A stretch of DNA of 64,000 nt from WHSW01 sp963767475 (GTDB lineage Bacteria > Actinomycetota > Thermoleophilia > Solirubrobacterales > 70-9): contig CAVYEI010000005.1 in assembly GCA_963767475.1 (NCBI GenBank), positions 186,001-250,000 on the forward strand, written 5' to 3'. Both the position numbers and the translations under genes were made by a program. This document shows, one piece after another, positions 8,653 to 18,222 of this stretch (position 1 is its first letter; each line of letters opens with the position of its first letter). The notes beneath the pieces were generated by a model. It was not told the origin of the DNA and searched no databases. It saw nothing but the letters and a program-made list of their open reading frames with translations.

Positions 8653-9975
8653 TTGGCCCGCAAGCTGTTCGGAACCGACGGCGTTCGCGGGGTCGCCGGC
8701 GAGCTGCTGACGGCGGAGCTGGCGCTCGCCCTCGGCCGCGCTGCGACCTTCGAATCGTCGTCGGAGCGGCCGCAGGTGCTGATCGTCCGCGACACCCGCG
8801 AGTCGGGGCCGATGCTCGAGGCCGCTGTCGCGGCCGGCGTCGCCGGCGAGGGTGGCGACGCGTTGACGGCCGGCGTGCTGCCGACGCCCGCCGCCTCGGT
8901 GCTCGTCCGCCGCCTCGGCCTCGACCTCGCCGTCGTGATCTCGGCCTCCCACAACCCGTGGGCGGACAACGGGATCAAGTTCTTCGGCGGCGACGGTCGC
9001 AAGCTCGGCGACGAGGCCGAGGCGCGAATCGAGGGCTCGGTCAGCGGCTCGCCCCCGGTCGACGCGCCGACGAGCTCGTCGATCGGCGCCGTCCGCGAGC
9101 TCGAGGGCGGGCTCGACGACTATCTGCGTGAGCTCGAGCGCGCCTTCCCGCTCGACCTCTCCGGGCAGAAGGTGGTGCTCGACTGCGCCAACGGATCCAC
9201 CCACCGCGCGGCACCGAAGATCTTCCGTCGCCTCGGAGCCGAGGTCGAGACGCTGGCCACCGAGCCCGACGGTCGCAACATCAACGAGGCCTGCGGATCG
9301 ACCCACCCGGAGGCACTCGCCGAGCGCGTGGTCGAGACTGGCGCTTCGATCGGCTTCGCCTTCGACGGCGACGGCGACCGCGTTGCCGCGGTCGATTCGA
9401 GCGGCGCCGTTCGCGACGGCGACGAGCTGATCGCGATCGCGGCGCTGCACTTCGCCGGCGCCGGCAGCCTCGGCGGCGGGGTCGCGGTGACGGTGATGAC
9501 CAACTACGGCTTCCACAGGGCGATGGCCGACGCCGGGATCGAGGTGGCGACGACCAAGGTCGGCGATCGCAGCGTCTCCACCGAGCTCGCCCGCCGCGAC
9601 TGGATCCTCGGCGGCGAGCAGTCGGGCCACCTGATCTGGACCGGGTTCGCACCCAGCGGCGACGGGATCGCCGCGGCGCTGCTCACGCTCGGCGCGCTCG
9701 GCGGCACCGAGCTGGCCGCGGTGCAGCCGTTCACGCGGCTGCCGCAGGTGCTCGAGAACGTCGAGGTCGCTGAGCGCGAGGCGGTCGACGACGCGGCGGC
9801 AGTCTGGGAGGCGGTCGAGCGCGAGAGCGCCGCGCTCGAGGGCCGGGGCCGGGTGCTGGTCCGTCCATCGGGCACCGAGCCGCTCGTGCGGGTGATGGTC
9901 GAGGCGCCCGATCAGGCCGAGGCCGAGCAGGTCTGCGGCCGTTTGGTCGAGATCGTTCAGGCCGAGCTCGCCTAG
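8653..9975 (+). CDS. glmM: phosphoglucosamine mutase
   Basis: Converts glucosamine-6-phosphate to glucosamine-1-phosphate for UDP-GlcNAc synthesis. 440 residues, normal for the family. Seen: N-terminal KLFGTDGVRG; the phosphoserine loop SASHNP with Ser99; the magnesium loop DGDGDR near 238; the sugar-binding GGEQSGH; and the phosphate-binding RPSGTEPLVRV near the C-terminus. TTG start 10 nt after rpsI, so it belongs to the ribosomal protein operon. The next enzyme-partner gene, glmS, follows with its own promoter, keeping both amino-sugar steps together. Confidence 0.97.
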   Translation: MARKLFGTDGVRGVAGELLTAELALALGRAATFESSSERPQVLIVRDTRESGPMLEAAVAAGVAGEGGDALTAGVLPTPAASVLVRRLGLDLAVVISASHNPWADNGIKFFGGDGRKLGDEAEARIEGSVSGSPPVDAPTSSSIGAVRELEGGLDDYLRELERAFPLDLSGQKVVLDCANGSTHRAAPKIFRRLGAEVETLATEPDGRNINEACGSTHPEALAERVVETGASIGFAFDGDGDRVAAVDSSGAVRDGDELIAIAALHFAGAGSLGGGVAVTVMTNYGFHRAMADAGIEVATTKVGDRSVSTELARRDWILGGEQSGHLIWTGFAPSGDGIAAALLTLGALGGTELAAVQPFTRLPQVLENVEVAEREAVDDAAAVWEAVERESAALEGRGRVLVRPSGTEPLVRVMVEAPDQAEAEQVCGRLVEIVQAELA

Positions 9976-9979
9976 CTTC

Positions 9980-9997
9980 GCCCCCTGGTAGGGGGGC
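9980..9997 (+). terminator. G/C hairpin after glmM
   Basis: GCCCCCT (9980-9986) pairs with AGGGGGGC (9990-9997) around a 3-nt loop, 5 nt after the glmM stop. No T-run follows, so termination activity is uncertain. Confidence 0.35.
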
Positions 9998-10039
9998 CGA
10001 ACTAGGCGCCTCAACGGCGGCGCGGCTCGGCTTCGTCCT

Positions 10040-10069
10040 TTGGACTCCGCCTCGCAGCGGCGCTACCCT
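10040..10069 (+). promoter_or_regulatory. glmS promoter
   Basis: TTGGAC (10040-10045) and TACCCT (10064-10069) are 18 nt apart, a normal -35/-10 spacing. TACCCT is 13 nt before the ATG of glmS, giving a leader of only a few nt. Confidence 0.5.
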
Positions 10070-10082
10070 GAACGTCCTCCAA

Positions 10083-11960
10083 ATGTGCGGAATCGTCGGA
10101 TACGTCGGCCAGCGTCCGTGCCGTGACCTGTTGATCGCGGGGCTTGAGAAGCTCGAGTACCGCGGCTACGACTCGGCAGGCATCTCGCTGCTCGAACACG
10201 GCGAGATCGACACCGTGCGCGCGGTCGGCAACCTCTCGAATCTTCGCGCCGCCGTCGGCCTCGACGCCGAGCACCCGCTCAGCGGCCCCGACTCGGGCGC
10301 CGTCGCCGTCGCCGCGCCGCCGGCGACGATCGGGCTCGGCCACACCCGCTGGGCGACGCACGGCCGGGTGACGGAGGAGAACGCCCACCCGCACGGCGAT
10401 TGCTCCGACAGCGTCCACATCGTCCTCAACGGGATCGTCGAGAACCACGCCGAGCTGCGCCGCGAGCTGGTCGGCGAGGGCCACGTGTTCAGCTCCGATA
10501 CCGACGCCGAGATCGTCGCCCACCTGATCGAGAAGCATTACGACGGCGAGCTCACCGACGCCGTCCGCCAGGCGTTCTCCGACCTTCGCGGCCACTACGC
10601 CTTCGTCGCCATGCACGCCGAGCATCCCGAGACGCTCGTTGCCGCGCGCCAGGAATGCCCGTTGATCGTCGGCCTCGGCGAGGACGAGAGCTTCGTCGCC
10701 TCCGCGATCCCCGCCTTCCTTGCCGAGACCCGTCACGTGCTCGGGCTCAAGAACGGTGAGATCGTCACCGTGACCCCCGAGGGCGCCTCGATCACCGAGG
10801 CCGACGGCACCGTGGTCGAGCGCGAGGTCGAGGAGGTCACCTGGGACGAGGAGGCGGCCGAGAAGGACGGCTACTCGACCTTCATGATGAAGGAGATCCA
10901 CCAGCAGCCCGACGCGGTCGCGGAGACGATCGCCGACCGGCTCCCGGACCTCGACCGCGTCGACCTCTCGGAGCTCGAGTTCTCGGAGGGGCTGCCGCAG
11001 CGACTGCGCAGGATCGTGATCGTCGCCTGCGGGACCTCGTACCACGCCGGCCTGGTCGGTCGCTACGCGATCGAGCAGTGGGCCCGGGTGCCGGTCGAGA
11101 TGGACGTCGCCTCCGAGTACCGCTACCGCGATCCGGTCGTCGGGCCCGACGACCTGGTGATCGGGATCACGCAATCGGGCGAGACCGCCGACACGCTGGC
11201 GGCGATGCGGCTCGCCCGCGAGCGTGGCGCCTGCGTGCTCGCGGTCACCAACGTGATGGGCAGCCAGGCGACCCGCGACGCCGACACCGTCCTGTACACG
11301 AGGGCCGGGATCGAGATCGGGGTCGCGGCGACGAAGACGTTCGTAAGCCAGGTGGCGGCGATGTACCTGCTCGGGCTCTGGCTGGCCCAGGAGCGCGGGA
11401 CGATGGAGCCCGCGCGGACGGCCGAGTTGATCGCCGAGATGAAGGCCCTGCCGCACCTGATCCAGGAGACGATCGTCAACGTCGACGAGCGCGTGCGGGC
11501 GATCGCCCGCAGCCATTACGAGCAGCGCTTCTTCCTCTATCTCGGCCGCAACATCGGCCTGCCGATCTGCCTCGAGGGGGCGCTGAAGCTGAAGGAGATC
11601 TCCTACATCCCCACCGATGCCTATGCCGCCGGTGAGATGAAGCACGGCCCGATCGCCCTGCTCGGCGAGGACACGCCGGTGGTCACGGTGGCCACCGACA
11701 GCCCGGTGCTGGAGAAGGTGCTCTCCAACGTCGCCGAGGTCCGTGCCCGCGGCGCCGACGTGATCGCCGTCGCGACCGAAGGCTCCGAGCACGTCGCCGA
11801 GGCCTCCGACCAGACGATCTTCGTCCCGCGCACCGACTGGATCCTGCAGCCGATCCTCGCCGTGATCCCGCTGCAGCTGCTCGCGTACTACATCGCCCGG
11901 CTCAACGGCCTCAACGTCGATCAGCCGCGCAACCTGGCGAAGACCGTCACCGTCGAGTGA
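10083..11960 (+). CDS. glmS: glutamine-fructose-6-phosphate aminotransferase (isomerising)
   Basis: Makes glucosamine-6-phosphate, the entry step to UDP-GlcNAc and peptidoglycan. 625 residues, full length. Seen: N-terminal nucleophile Cys2 in MCGIVGYVG, so Met must be removed; EYRGYDSAG; GHTRWATHG; two SIS sugar-isomerase domains, with ACGTSYHAG and TQSGETADT; and the C-terminal NLAKTVTVE tail that closes the active site. No ribozyme-like leader is possible because the -10 box lies 13 nt before the start. Its TGA overlaps the GTG of a DUF3352 lipoprotein. Confidence 0.98.
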   Translation: MCGIVGYVGQRPCRDLLIAGLEKLEYRGYDSAGISLLEHGEIDTVRAVGNLSNLRAAVGLDAEHPLSGPDSGAVAVAAPPATIGLGHTRWATHGRVTEENAHPHGDCSDSVHIVLNGIVENHAELRRELVGEGHVFSSDTDAEIVAHLIEKHYDGELTDAVRQAFSDLRGHYAFVAMHAEHPETLVAARQECPLIVGLGEDESFVASAIPAFLAETRHVLGLKNGEIVTVTPEGASITEADGTVVEREVEEVTWDEEAAEKDGYSTFMMKEIHQQPDAVAETIADRLPDLDRVDLSELEFSEGLPQRLRRIVIVACGTSYHAGLVGRYAIEQWARVPVEMDVASEYRYRDPVVGPDDLVIGITQSGETADTLAAMRLARERGACVLAVTNVMGSQATRDADTVLYTRAGIEIGVAATKTFVSQVAAMYLLGLWLAQERGTMEPARTAELIAEMKALPHLIQETIVNVDERVRAIARSHYEQRFFLYLGRNIGLPICLEGALKLKEISYIPTDAYAAGEMKHGPIALLGEDTPVVTVATDSPVLEKVLSNVAEVRARGADVIAVATEGSEHVAEASDQTIFVPRTDWILQPILAVIPLQLLAYYIARLNGLNVDQPRNLAKTVTVE

Positions 11961-13543
11961 TCCGGATCCGCGAAGACGTTCTCAGGAGGCCGACAGCACT
12001 GCTCGCCGCTCTGGCGGCGGCTGTGGTGCTCGCGTCATGCGGCGAGGGCGAGCAAGCCGGATCCGCTCGCGATGTCGCCCCCGCCGACACGCTCGTCTAC
12101 GTCGAGGCGACCGTGCGGCCGGAGGGCGACCAGCGCGAGCAGCTCGATGCGCTGCTCGAGCGCTTCGGCGACCAGGACCTGGTGGGGCTGGCGATCGACG
12201 GGCTCGATTCCGCCGCAGCCGCCGACGGACTCGACTTCACATACGCCGGGGACATCGAGCCGTGGCTCGGCGAGCGTGCAAGTGCCTTCTTCACCGGGTT
12301 CGAGACTCAGGTCGGCGATGAGACCCAGGGCGCTGTGGTCTTCGAGAGCACGGACGACGAGGCGGCCGAGGCCGCGGTCAGGAAAGCGCTCGAGGCCGAG
12401 GGCGAAGCGACCGAGGTGACCGATGGTGATCACGACTACTACGCGATCGCAGACGATGGAGCGGTCGCGGTCACCGACGGCCTGGTGATCACCGGCACCG
12501 AGGCGGCGGTGCAGGCGGCGTTCGAGACGCTCGACGGCGGTCCGGCGCTGGTCGACGAGGACGGCTTTTCCGAGCGGCTCGACGCGGACGGGCTGGACGA
12601 GTCGTTTGCCTCGTTTTACGTCGACGTCGAGGACACGATCGCGGACGGAGGCGGGCTCGAGGACCGAGATCGCGAGGTCTTCGAGACCTTCGCGCCGAAC
12701 CTGATCGAGACCCCGGTCACGGGGACCCTGGATCTGGGCGAGGACGGCGTCGCGATCGATTTCAGCTACGGGTCGTTGGGCGACTTCGCCACCCTCTTCT
12801 ACACGGCGGGGACCTCGCCCCTGCTGACCGAACTCCCCGCGGACGCCTGGCTCGCGACCGTGTACCCGAAGCTCGGCGAGAGCTACAGGGCGCTGTTCGA
12901 TGCCTTCGGCGCCGCCGGTTCCGGGCTGCCTCCCGGCGCGAGTGGCGGGCTCGGGCTGTTCGAGGGTCAGGTCGAGCGCGCGACCGGCGTTTCGCTCGAC
13001 GCAATCCTCGGAGCGATCGGCGACGTCGGCATCTTCGTCCGCGGCGATTCCCCCGCGGCGCTCGAGGGCGCGGCGGTGATCGAGGTCTCCGACCAGGCCG
13101 TGGCGGCGAAGCTGCTCGACGCCGCCGGCCGCGCGCTCTCGCGCGTGCCCGGGACGGAGATCCGCCCCCTGCGAGTCGGCGAGGCAAAGGGCTTCGCGGT
13201 TCGCTCGCCGGGTGTACCGATGGAGATCCAGGTCGTCCTCGACGGAGACCGCGCGGTGATCGGCTATGGGGCAGCGGCGACCGAGGAGGCGCTGACGCCG
13301 ACGCAGACGCTCGCTGATTCGGACGCATTCGTGGCCGCCGAGGAGTCGCTGGGCGATGGGACGCCGATCGGCACCTACGTCGGGCTTGGCCCGGCGATTG
13401 AGCTGCTGGCGGCGTCCGGGGGCGTCGACGCCGCGCAGATGGCCCTCGTCGCTCCCTATCTCGAGCAGCTCTCGTTCCTCGCCCTCGGTTCGGCCGACGA
13501 CGGCGAGGTCGGTCACACGCGGATCGTCGCCGGGCTCGATTGA
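11957..13543 (+). CDS. DUF3352-family lipoprotein (first of two)
   Basis: 528 residues. N-terminus with a lipoprotein signal ending in the lipobox LASC, so it should be anchored outside the membrane by Cys28. The mature part fits the DUF3352 pattern: paired repeats of about 200 residues with ADTLVYVEATVRPEGDQ at the beginning, a glycine-rich LPPGASGG spacer, and repeats of GYG-type strands. Function is unknown; no catalytic motif is seen. GTG start overlaps the glmS stop (GTGA), implying translational coupling with amino-sugar synthesis. A paralog follows directly. Confidence 0.8.
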   Translation: MIRIREDVLRRPTALLAALAAAVVLASCGEGEQAGSARDVAPADTLVYVEATVRPEGDQREQLDALLERFGDQDLVGLAIDGLDSAAAADGLDFTYAGDIEPWLGERASAFFTGFETQVGDETQGAVVFESTDDEAAEAAVRKALEAEGEATEVTDGDHDYYAIADDGAVAVTDGLVITGTEAAVQAAFETLDGGPALVDEDGFSERLDADGLDESFASFYVDVEDTIADGGGLEDRDREVFETFAPNLIETPVTGTLDLGEDGVAIDFSYGSLGDFATLFYTAGTSPLLTELPADAWLATVYPKLGESYRALFDAFGAAGSGLPPGASGGLGLFEGQVERATGVSLDAILGAIGDVGIFVRGDSPAALEGAAVIEVSDQAVAAKLLDAAGRALSRVPGTEIRPLRVGEAKGFAVRSPGVPMEIQVVLDGDRAVIGYGAAATEEALTPTQTLADSDAFVAAEESLGDGTPIGTYVGLGPAIELLAASGGVDAAQMALVAPYLEQLSFLALGSADDGEVGHTRIVAGLD

Positions 13544-15135
13544 GTCGGCCGATCACTACTATGCCGCGCTTGCGCGGACGCCTGGCAAAGATGGGGGGCG
13601 CGCTCGTCGTCGCGGCGAGCGTTGGGATCGGCGGCTGCGGTGGCGGCGACGGCGACGGATCCGAGGGGCTCGCGTCGCTGGCGCCCCCTGACGCGCCGCT
13701 GTTCGTCGAGACCGTGATCCGACCCGAGGGCGACCAGGCGGAGGCGATCGAGTCGTTCACCGAGCGGGTCGGCGGAATCTCCGACCCCGGCGCCGCGGTG
13801 ATCGCCGAGGTCGACCGATGGCTGAGCGAGAACCAATTGGACGCCACGTACGCCGACGACCTCGAGCCCTGGCTGGGGACGCACGGCGCCGTCTTCGTGA
13901 GCTCGTTCAAGACCTCCGGCGCGACCGAGAGCTCGCCCGACTTTGCCGCGATGGTCGAGGTCGAAGACGCCGACGCCGCCAGCGAGTTCCTCGACGGGAT
14001 CGTCGGCGAGGACGCCGCCGCCGAGGAGCAGCGAAGCTACGAGGGCAACGACTACTACACGTCGGAGATCGGGTTCACCGCGGGGATAGTCGACGAGAGC
14101 ACGTTCGTGTTCGGCACCGAGACCGCGTTCAAGGTCGCCGTCGACGCCTCGCAGGGCGAGTCGCTGGCCGAAAGCGAGGAATACACCGACCGCATCGACG
14201 AGCTCCCCGACGACGCGCTCGGGTCGTTCTTCTTCGAGCCCGCGGCGGCGATCGAGGCCGCGATCGTGTCCGAGAACCTCGGTCCCGCTGAGGCGCAGAT
14301 GATCGGCCCCCTGCTCGGCGGCCCGCTCTCCCAGCCGATCGCGGCGACGCTGACCGCGACCCCCGACTCCGCCAGCGTCGACATCGCCGCGATGGTCGAG
14401 TCGGTTACTGCCTTGAATGTCGGCTCCTCGCTGCTCACCGACCTGCCCGGCGGGTCGTGGTTCGCGATCGCCGTCGCCGACCTCGGGCCAATGCTCGAGC
14501 GCAACCTCGACCAGCTCTCAAGCAGCGGCCTCCCCGGCGCGGGCGAGATCGAGCGCCAGGTGCGCGAGCGCACCGGCCTCGACCTCGGCGACGATGTCTT
14601 CGGCTGGCTCGACGATGCCGCCGCCTTCGTCCAGGGCACCAGCTCACCCGGTTTCAGCGCCGGGCTGATCGCGGAGACGAGCGATCCGCAGGCGCCGCGG
14701 GCGCTGCTCGACGCGTTGCAGAAGCTCGCCGAGCAATCCTCCGGCTTCACCTCCAGCGGTCCACCGGAGGGCGCCGAGTCGGGGTTCTCGATCGGGCTCC
14801 CCGGAGTCGGCGGCGGTGCCGAGGCCGGCGTGATCGGCGATCAGTTCGTCGCCGTGATCGGCGCCACCGCGAAACAGGCGCTCGAGCCCAGTGAGACGCT
14901 CGGCGACAACCCCGACTTCCAGGCTGCGGCGACCGCGCTCGGCGACGACCTGTCGCCGGGTCTCTACCTCGATCTACCTTCCTTCTTCGCGGTTGCCGAG
15001 CAGGGCTCCGACGGCGACATCGACTACGACGAGGCGCGTCGCTACATCGAGGCCTTCGCCTCGCTGGTCGCCGGCTACCGGGTCGACGGCGACCTGGCGC
15101 TCAGCCGGATCACCGTCTCGCTCGCCGGGGAGTAG
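13540..15135 (+). CDS. DUF3352-family lipoprotein (second of two)
   Basis: Paralog of the previous gene: both have the PEGDQ block after the signal and the YADDLEPWLG-like segment (YAGDIEPWLG in the first). The lipobox IGGC is followed by a Gly/Asp-rich linker. The TTG at 13540 overlaps the preceding stop as TTGA; ATG 13561 gives a more typical 25-residue lipoprotein signal and may be the true start. Function unknown. The tandem copy with retained lipidation suggests a surface or wall-associated role, which is inference from position after glmS. Confidence 0.8.
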   Translation: MSRPITTMPRLRGRLAKMGGALVVAASVGIGGCGGGDGDGSEGLASLAPPDAPLFVETVIRPEGDQAEAIESFTERVGGISDPGAAVIAEVDRWLSENQLDATYADDLEPWLGTHGAVFVSSFKTSGATESSPDFAAMVEVEDADAASEFLDGIVGEDAAAEEQRSYEGNDYYTSEIGFTAGIVDESTFVFGTETAFKVAVDASQGESLAESEEYTDRIDELPDDALGSFFFEPAAAIEAAIVSENLGPAEAQMIGPLLGGPLSQPIAATLTATPDSASVDIAAMVESVTALNVGSSLLTDLPGGSWFAIAVADLGPMLERNLDQLSSSGLPGAGEIERQVRERTGLDLGDDVFGWLDDAAAFVQGTSSPGFSAGLIAETSDPQAPRALLDALQKLAEQSSGFTSSGPPEGAESGFSIGLPGVGGGAEAGVIGDQFVAVIGATAKQALEPSETLGDNPDFQAAATALGDDLSPGLYLDLPSFFAVAEQGSDGDIDYDEARRYIEAFASLVAGYRVDGDLALSRITVSLAGE

Positions 15136-15144
15136 ACGAGTACC

Positions 15145-15528
15145 GTGGGCGGCGTGAGCGCGCCGCCCGGGATCGGCATCGACCTGATCGAGATCGAGCG
15201 GCTGGAGCGCGCGATCGAGCGCCGTCCGGCGCTCGCCGAACGCATCTTCAGTCCGGGCGAGCTCGAGCACGCGAACCGCCATCCACGCCCCGGGCGCCAC
15301 CTGGCCGCTCGCTTCGCCGCCAAGGAGGCGGCGCTGAAGGCGCTCGGCCTCGGCGGGCTGCGTCTGCACGAGGTCGAGGTGGAGGGTGGGGGAGACGCCG
15401 CACCGCGCCTCGTCCTGCACGGTGACGCCGCCGAGCTCGCCGCCCGCGAACGGCTCGAGCTCTCGGTCTCGCTGACCCACTCGCGCGAGCTGGCGGCGGC
15501 CGTCGTGCGCTGCGACCCAGCGACCTAG
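15145..15528 (+). CDS. acpS: holo-[acyl-carrier-protein] synthase
   Basis: Transfers 4'-phosphopantetheine from CoA to acyl carrier protein. 127 residues, the usual size. Seen: GIGIDLIEIERLERAI with the metal-binding Asp, RIFSPGELEHA, and the signature RFAAKEAALKALG with the catalytic-site Glu and Lys. The end matches the family strand pattern SVSLTHSRELAAAVV. GTG 15145 or GTG 15154 may be the start; both lie just before the conserved region. It is 9 nt after the second DUF3352 gene and probably in the same transcript. Confidence 0.95.
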   Translation: MGGVSAPPGIGIDLIEIERLERAIERRPALAERIFSPGELEHANRHPRPGRHLAARFAAKEAALKALGLGGLRLHEVEVEGGGDAAPRLVLHGDAAELAARERLELSVSLTHSRELAAAVVRCDPAT

Positions 15529-15558
15529 TCGCGACGCCGGCCGGGCCCTGAGCCCGGG

Positions 15559-15564
15559 TACCCT
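15559..15564 (+). promoter_or_regulatory. -10 box TACCCT for nnr
   Basis: TACCCT is followed by exactly 7 nt and the ATG of nnr, predicting a leaderless transcript for nnr-alr-cca. Confidence 0.55.
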
Positions 15565-15571
15565 GCGCCGA

Positions 15572-17107
15572 ATGGAGAGCTGGCTCGAGCCGTTGCACGA
15601 TGCCGAGACGATGCGGGCGGTCGATGCCTGGGCGATCTCCGATCAGGGCGTGCCCTCCCTGGAGCTGATGGAGTCCGCCGGCCGCGCGCTCGCCGAGACG
15701 GCCGAGGAGGTCGCGCATCAGGGCCCGGCGAGGATCGTCTGCGGCAAGGGCAACAACGGTGGCGACGGTCTCGTCGCCGCTCGTCACCTGGCCGCGGCGG
15801 GACAGACGGTCGAGGTGCTGTTGCTGTGGCCCGCTGCAGAGCTCTCCGGCGACGCCGCCGCGAACCTCGAGCGCTACGAGGGGGCGGTGCGCGAGCTGAC
15901 CGAGGGCGAGGCGAGCGGCGCGCTCGCCGGCTCTGGCGTCGTCATCGATGCGATCTTCGGCACCGGGTTCTCGGGCGCGCCGCGCGAGCCGGCGGCCGCG
16001 GCGATCGCGGCGATCAACGCCTGCGGCGCGCCGGTGGTGGCCGCCGACATCGCCTCGGGCGTCGACGCTTCCACCGGTGAGGTCGCGAGTGCCGCCGTCG
16101 ACGCGGATCTGACGGTCAGCTTCCACGCCGCCAAGCTCGGGCATTGGGCTGCGCCGGGCAAGCGCCATCGCGGGGAGCTGCGGCTGGCGGCGATCGGGAT
16201 TCCGGACGGCGCGCCGGCACAGGCGCCGGCGGGCCTGGTCCACTCATCGGTGCTCGAGTTGCTCGCCGCCCGGGGCGCCGACTCGACCAAGTTCAGCTCC
16301 GGCCAGGTGCTGGTGATCGGCGGCTCGCGCGGGCTCACCGGCGCGCCCTGCATGTCCGCGATCGCGGCCGCGCGGGCGGGGGCCGGGTACGCGACCGTCG
16401 CCGTTCCGGCCGAGCTCGAGCAGATCTTCGAGATCAAGCTGACCGAGGTGATGTCGGTCGGCTGTCCGAGCGACGACGGGCATCTGACGCCGGATGCGTC
16501 GGCACCCGTGCAGGAGGCCGCCGAGCGTGCAGCCGCCGTCGTCCTCGGTCCCGGGCTCGGCCGGCACGAGGACGCACTCGAGCTCGCCCGCATGCTCCCC
16601 GGCTTCATCGACGTGCCGATGGTGATCGACGCGGACGCCCTCAATGCTCACGCCGGGTTCCTCGAGGCGTTCCGAGGCCGCGAGGGACCGACGGTGCTCA
16701 CGCCCCACGCCGGCGAGCTCGGCCGGCTGTTGGAGGTCGACTCGGCGCAGATCGGCGAGCACCGGCTGGCCTCGGCGACCGAGGCGGCCGAGCGCGCACA
16801 GGCGATCGTCGTGCTCAAGGGCGACGACACGATCATCGCCGCGCCGGGAGCCGCGCCGATCGTCAACGGCCTCTCGAGCCCGGCCTTGGCGACGGCGGGC
16901 ACGGGCGATGTGCTCAGCGGCATGATCGCCGCCCTGATCGCCCGCGGGCTCGAGCCGCGGACCGCGGCAGCGGCGGCCGTTCACGCCCATACGCGTGCCG
17001 GCCGCGTCGCTGCCGAACGGGTGGGGGCGACCGAATCGGTGATCGCGACCGACGTGATCGGGGCGATCCCCGAAGGCCTGCGGCCGGGTGACCGGGAGCG
17101 CCGGTGA
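15572..17107 (+). CDS. nnr: bifunctional NAD(P)HX epimerase / ADP-dependent NAD(P)HX dehydratase
   Basis: Repairs hydrated NAD(P)H. 511 residues with both domains. The N-terminal YjeF_N epimerase (about 1-215) has LMESAGRAL, GKGNNGGDGLVAARHL and AIFGTGFSG. The C-terminal ribokinase-like dehydratase (about 230-505) has LGPGLGR, DADALNAH, LTPHAGELGRLL and the GTGDVLSG anion-hole motif. Leaderless-type start. The stop overlaps the alr GTG as GTGA, so it heads the nnr-alr-cca operon; nnr beside alr is common in actinobacteria. Confidence 0.97.
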   Translation: MESWLEPLHDAETMRAVDAWAISDQGVPSLELMESAGRALAETAEEVAHQGPARIVCGKGNNGGDGLVAARHLAAAGQTVEVLLLWPAAELSGDAAANLERYEGAVRELTEGEASGALAGSGVVIDAIFGTGFSGAPREPAAAAIAAINACGAPVVAADIASGVDASTGEVASAAVDADLTVSFHAAKLGHWAAPGKRHRGELRLAAIGIPDGAPAQAPAGLVHSSVLELLAARGADSTKFSSGQVLVIGGSRGLTGAPCMSAIAAARAGAGYATVAVPAELEQIFEIKLTEVMSVGCPSDDGHLTPDASAPVQEAAERAAAVVLGPGLGRHEDALELARMLPGFIDVPMVIDADALNAHAGFLEAFRGREGPTVLTPHAGELGRLLEVDSAQIGEHRLASATEAAERAQAIVVLKGDDTIIAAPGAAPIVNGLSSPALATAGTGDVLSGMIAALIARGLEPRTAAAAAVHAHTRAGRVAAERVGATESVIATDVIGAIPEGLRPGDRERR

Positions 17108-18222
17108 GAGCGACCGCCGTGATCGACACGGGCGCGATCGAGAGCAACTGCCGCCGCCTTGCCTCGGGCCTATCGGGAGAGGCGGCCCTGTGCGCCGTGG
17201 TCAAGGCCGACGGCTACGGCCATGGCGCCGTCCCCTGTGCGGCGGCGGCGCTCGCCGGCGGCGCCACCTGGCTCGCGGTCGCGACCGCGGCCGAGGCCGC
17301 CGAGCTGCGCTCTGAGCTCGCTGAGCGGTCCCGGATCCTGGTGCTCGGCGCGATGACGCCGGCGGAGCTCGACATCGCCCTCAGCGCCGGGGCGGACCTC
17401 GGCGTCTGGCGCCAGGGATTCCTCGAGCTGGTCGCGGCGCGCGCCGGCGAGCTCGGGGTCAGGCCCCAGGTCCACGTCAAGTACGACAGCGGCATGGGGC
17501 GCCTGGGAGAGCGCGACGCCGGCCCCGCCGCCGAACTGGCCAATGCCGCGGCGGCCGCCCCGGAGCTCGACCTCGTCGCCCTGTGGACGCACTTCGCCAC
17601 CGCGGACGACCCGGAGTCGATCTTCTTCGACCAGCAGCTCGAGCGCTTCCTCTCCTTCGCGCTGCCGCTTCGCGATCAGCTCGGCGACCTGCTCCTGCAC
17701 GCCGCCAACAGCGCCGCGACCCTGCGCCGGCCCGAATCGCATCTCGACATGGTCCGCTGCGGGGTCGCGATCTACGGCCTCGACCCGTTCGGATCCGACC
17801 CGTTCGCTCACGGCCTCCGGCCGGCGCTCGAGCTGCGCTCCTACGTCGCCGACGTGAAGCGGTTCGAGCCCGGCGACAGCGCGGGCTATGGCCAGCGGTG
17901 GACGGCGGCCGAGGCCACCCACGTCGGCGTGCTGCCGATCGGCTACGGCGACGGCGTGCGTCGCGGGCTCACCAACAACGCCGACGTGCTCGTCGGCGGC
18001 CATCGCTATCCGCTCGTCGGAGCCGTGTCGATGGACAACATCACGATCGATCTCGGCCCCGAGCCGCGGGTCGAGCCGGGCGCCGAGGCGGTTCTGATCG
18101 GCGCTCAGGGCGACGAGCGGATCCTCTGCGAGGAGCTCGCCGAGCGCCTCAAGACGATCAACTACGAGATCACCTGCGGGATCTCGGCGCGGGTCCCGCG
18201 CGAGCGTCTCGGGGCACGATGA
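17104..18222 (+). CDS. alr: alanine racemase
   Basis: PLP enzyme making D-alanine for peptidoglycan. 372 residues. Seen: PLP-binding Lys34 in VVKADGYGHG at the start of the TIM barrel; the catalytic Tyr262 in AGYGQRW of the C-terminal domain; the RCGVAIYG and VSMDN motifs. The start GTG overlaps the nnr stop and the stop overlaps the ATG of the next gene (ATGA), so three genes are translationally coupled. Confidence 0.97.
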   Translation: MRATAVIDTGAIESNCRRLASGLSGEAALCAVVKADGYGHGAVPCAAAALAGGATWLAVATAAEAAELRSELAERSRILVLGAMTPAELDIALSAGADLGVWRQGFLELVAARAGELGVRPQVHVKYDSGMGRLGERDAGPAAELANAAAAAPELDLVALWTHFATADDPESIFFDQQLERFLSFALPLRDQLGDLLLHAANSAATLRRPESHLDMVRCGVAIYGLDPFGSDPFAHGLRPALELRSYVADVKRFEPGDSAGYGQRWTAAEATHVGVLPIGYGDGVRRGLTNNADVLVGGHRYPLVGAVSMDNITIDLGPEPRVEPGAEAVLIGAQGDERILCEELAERLKTINYEITCGISARVPRERLGAR

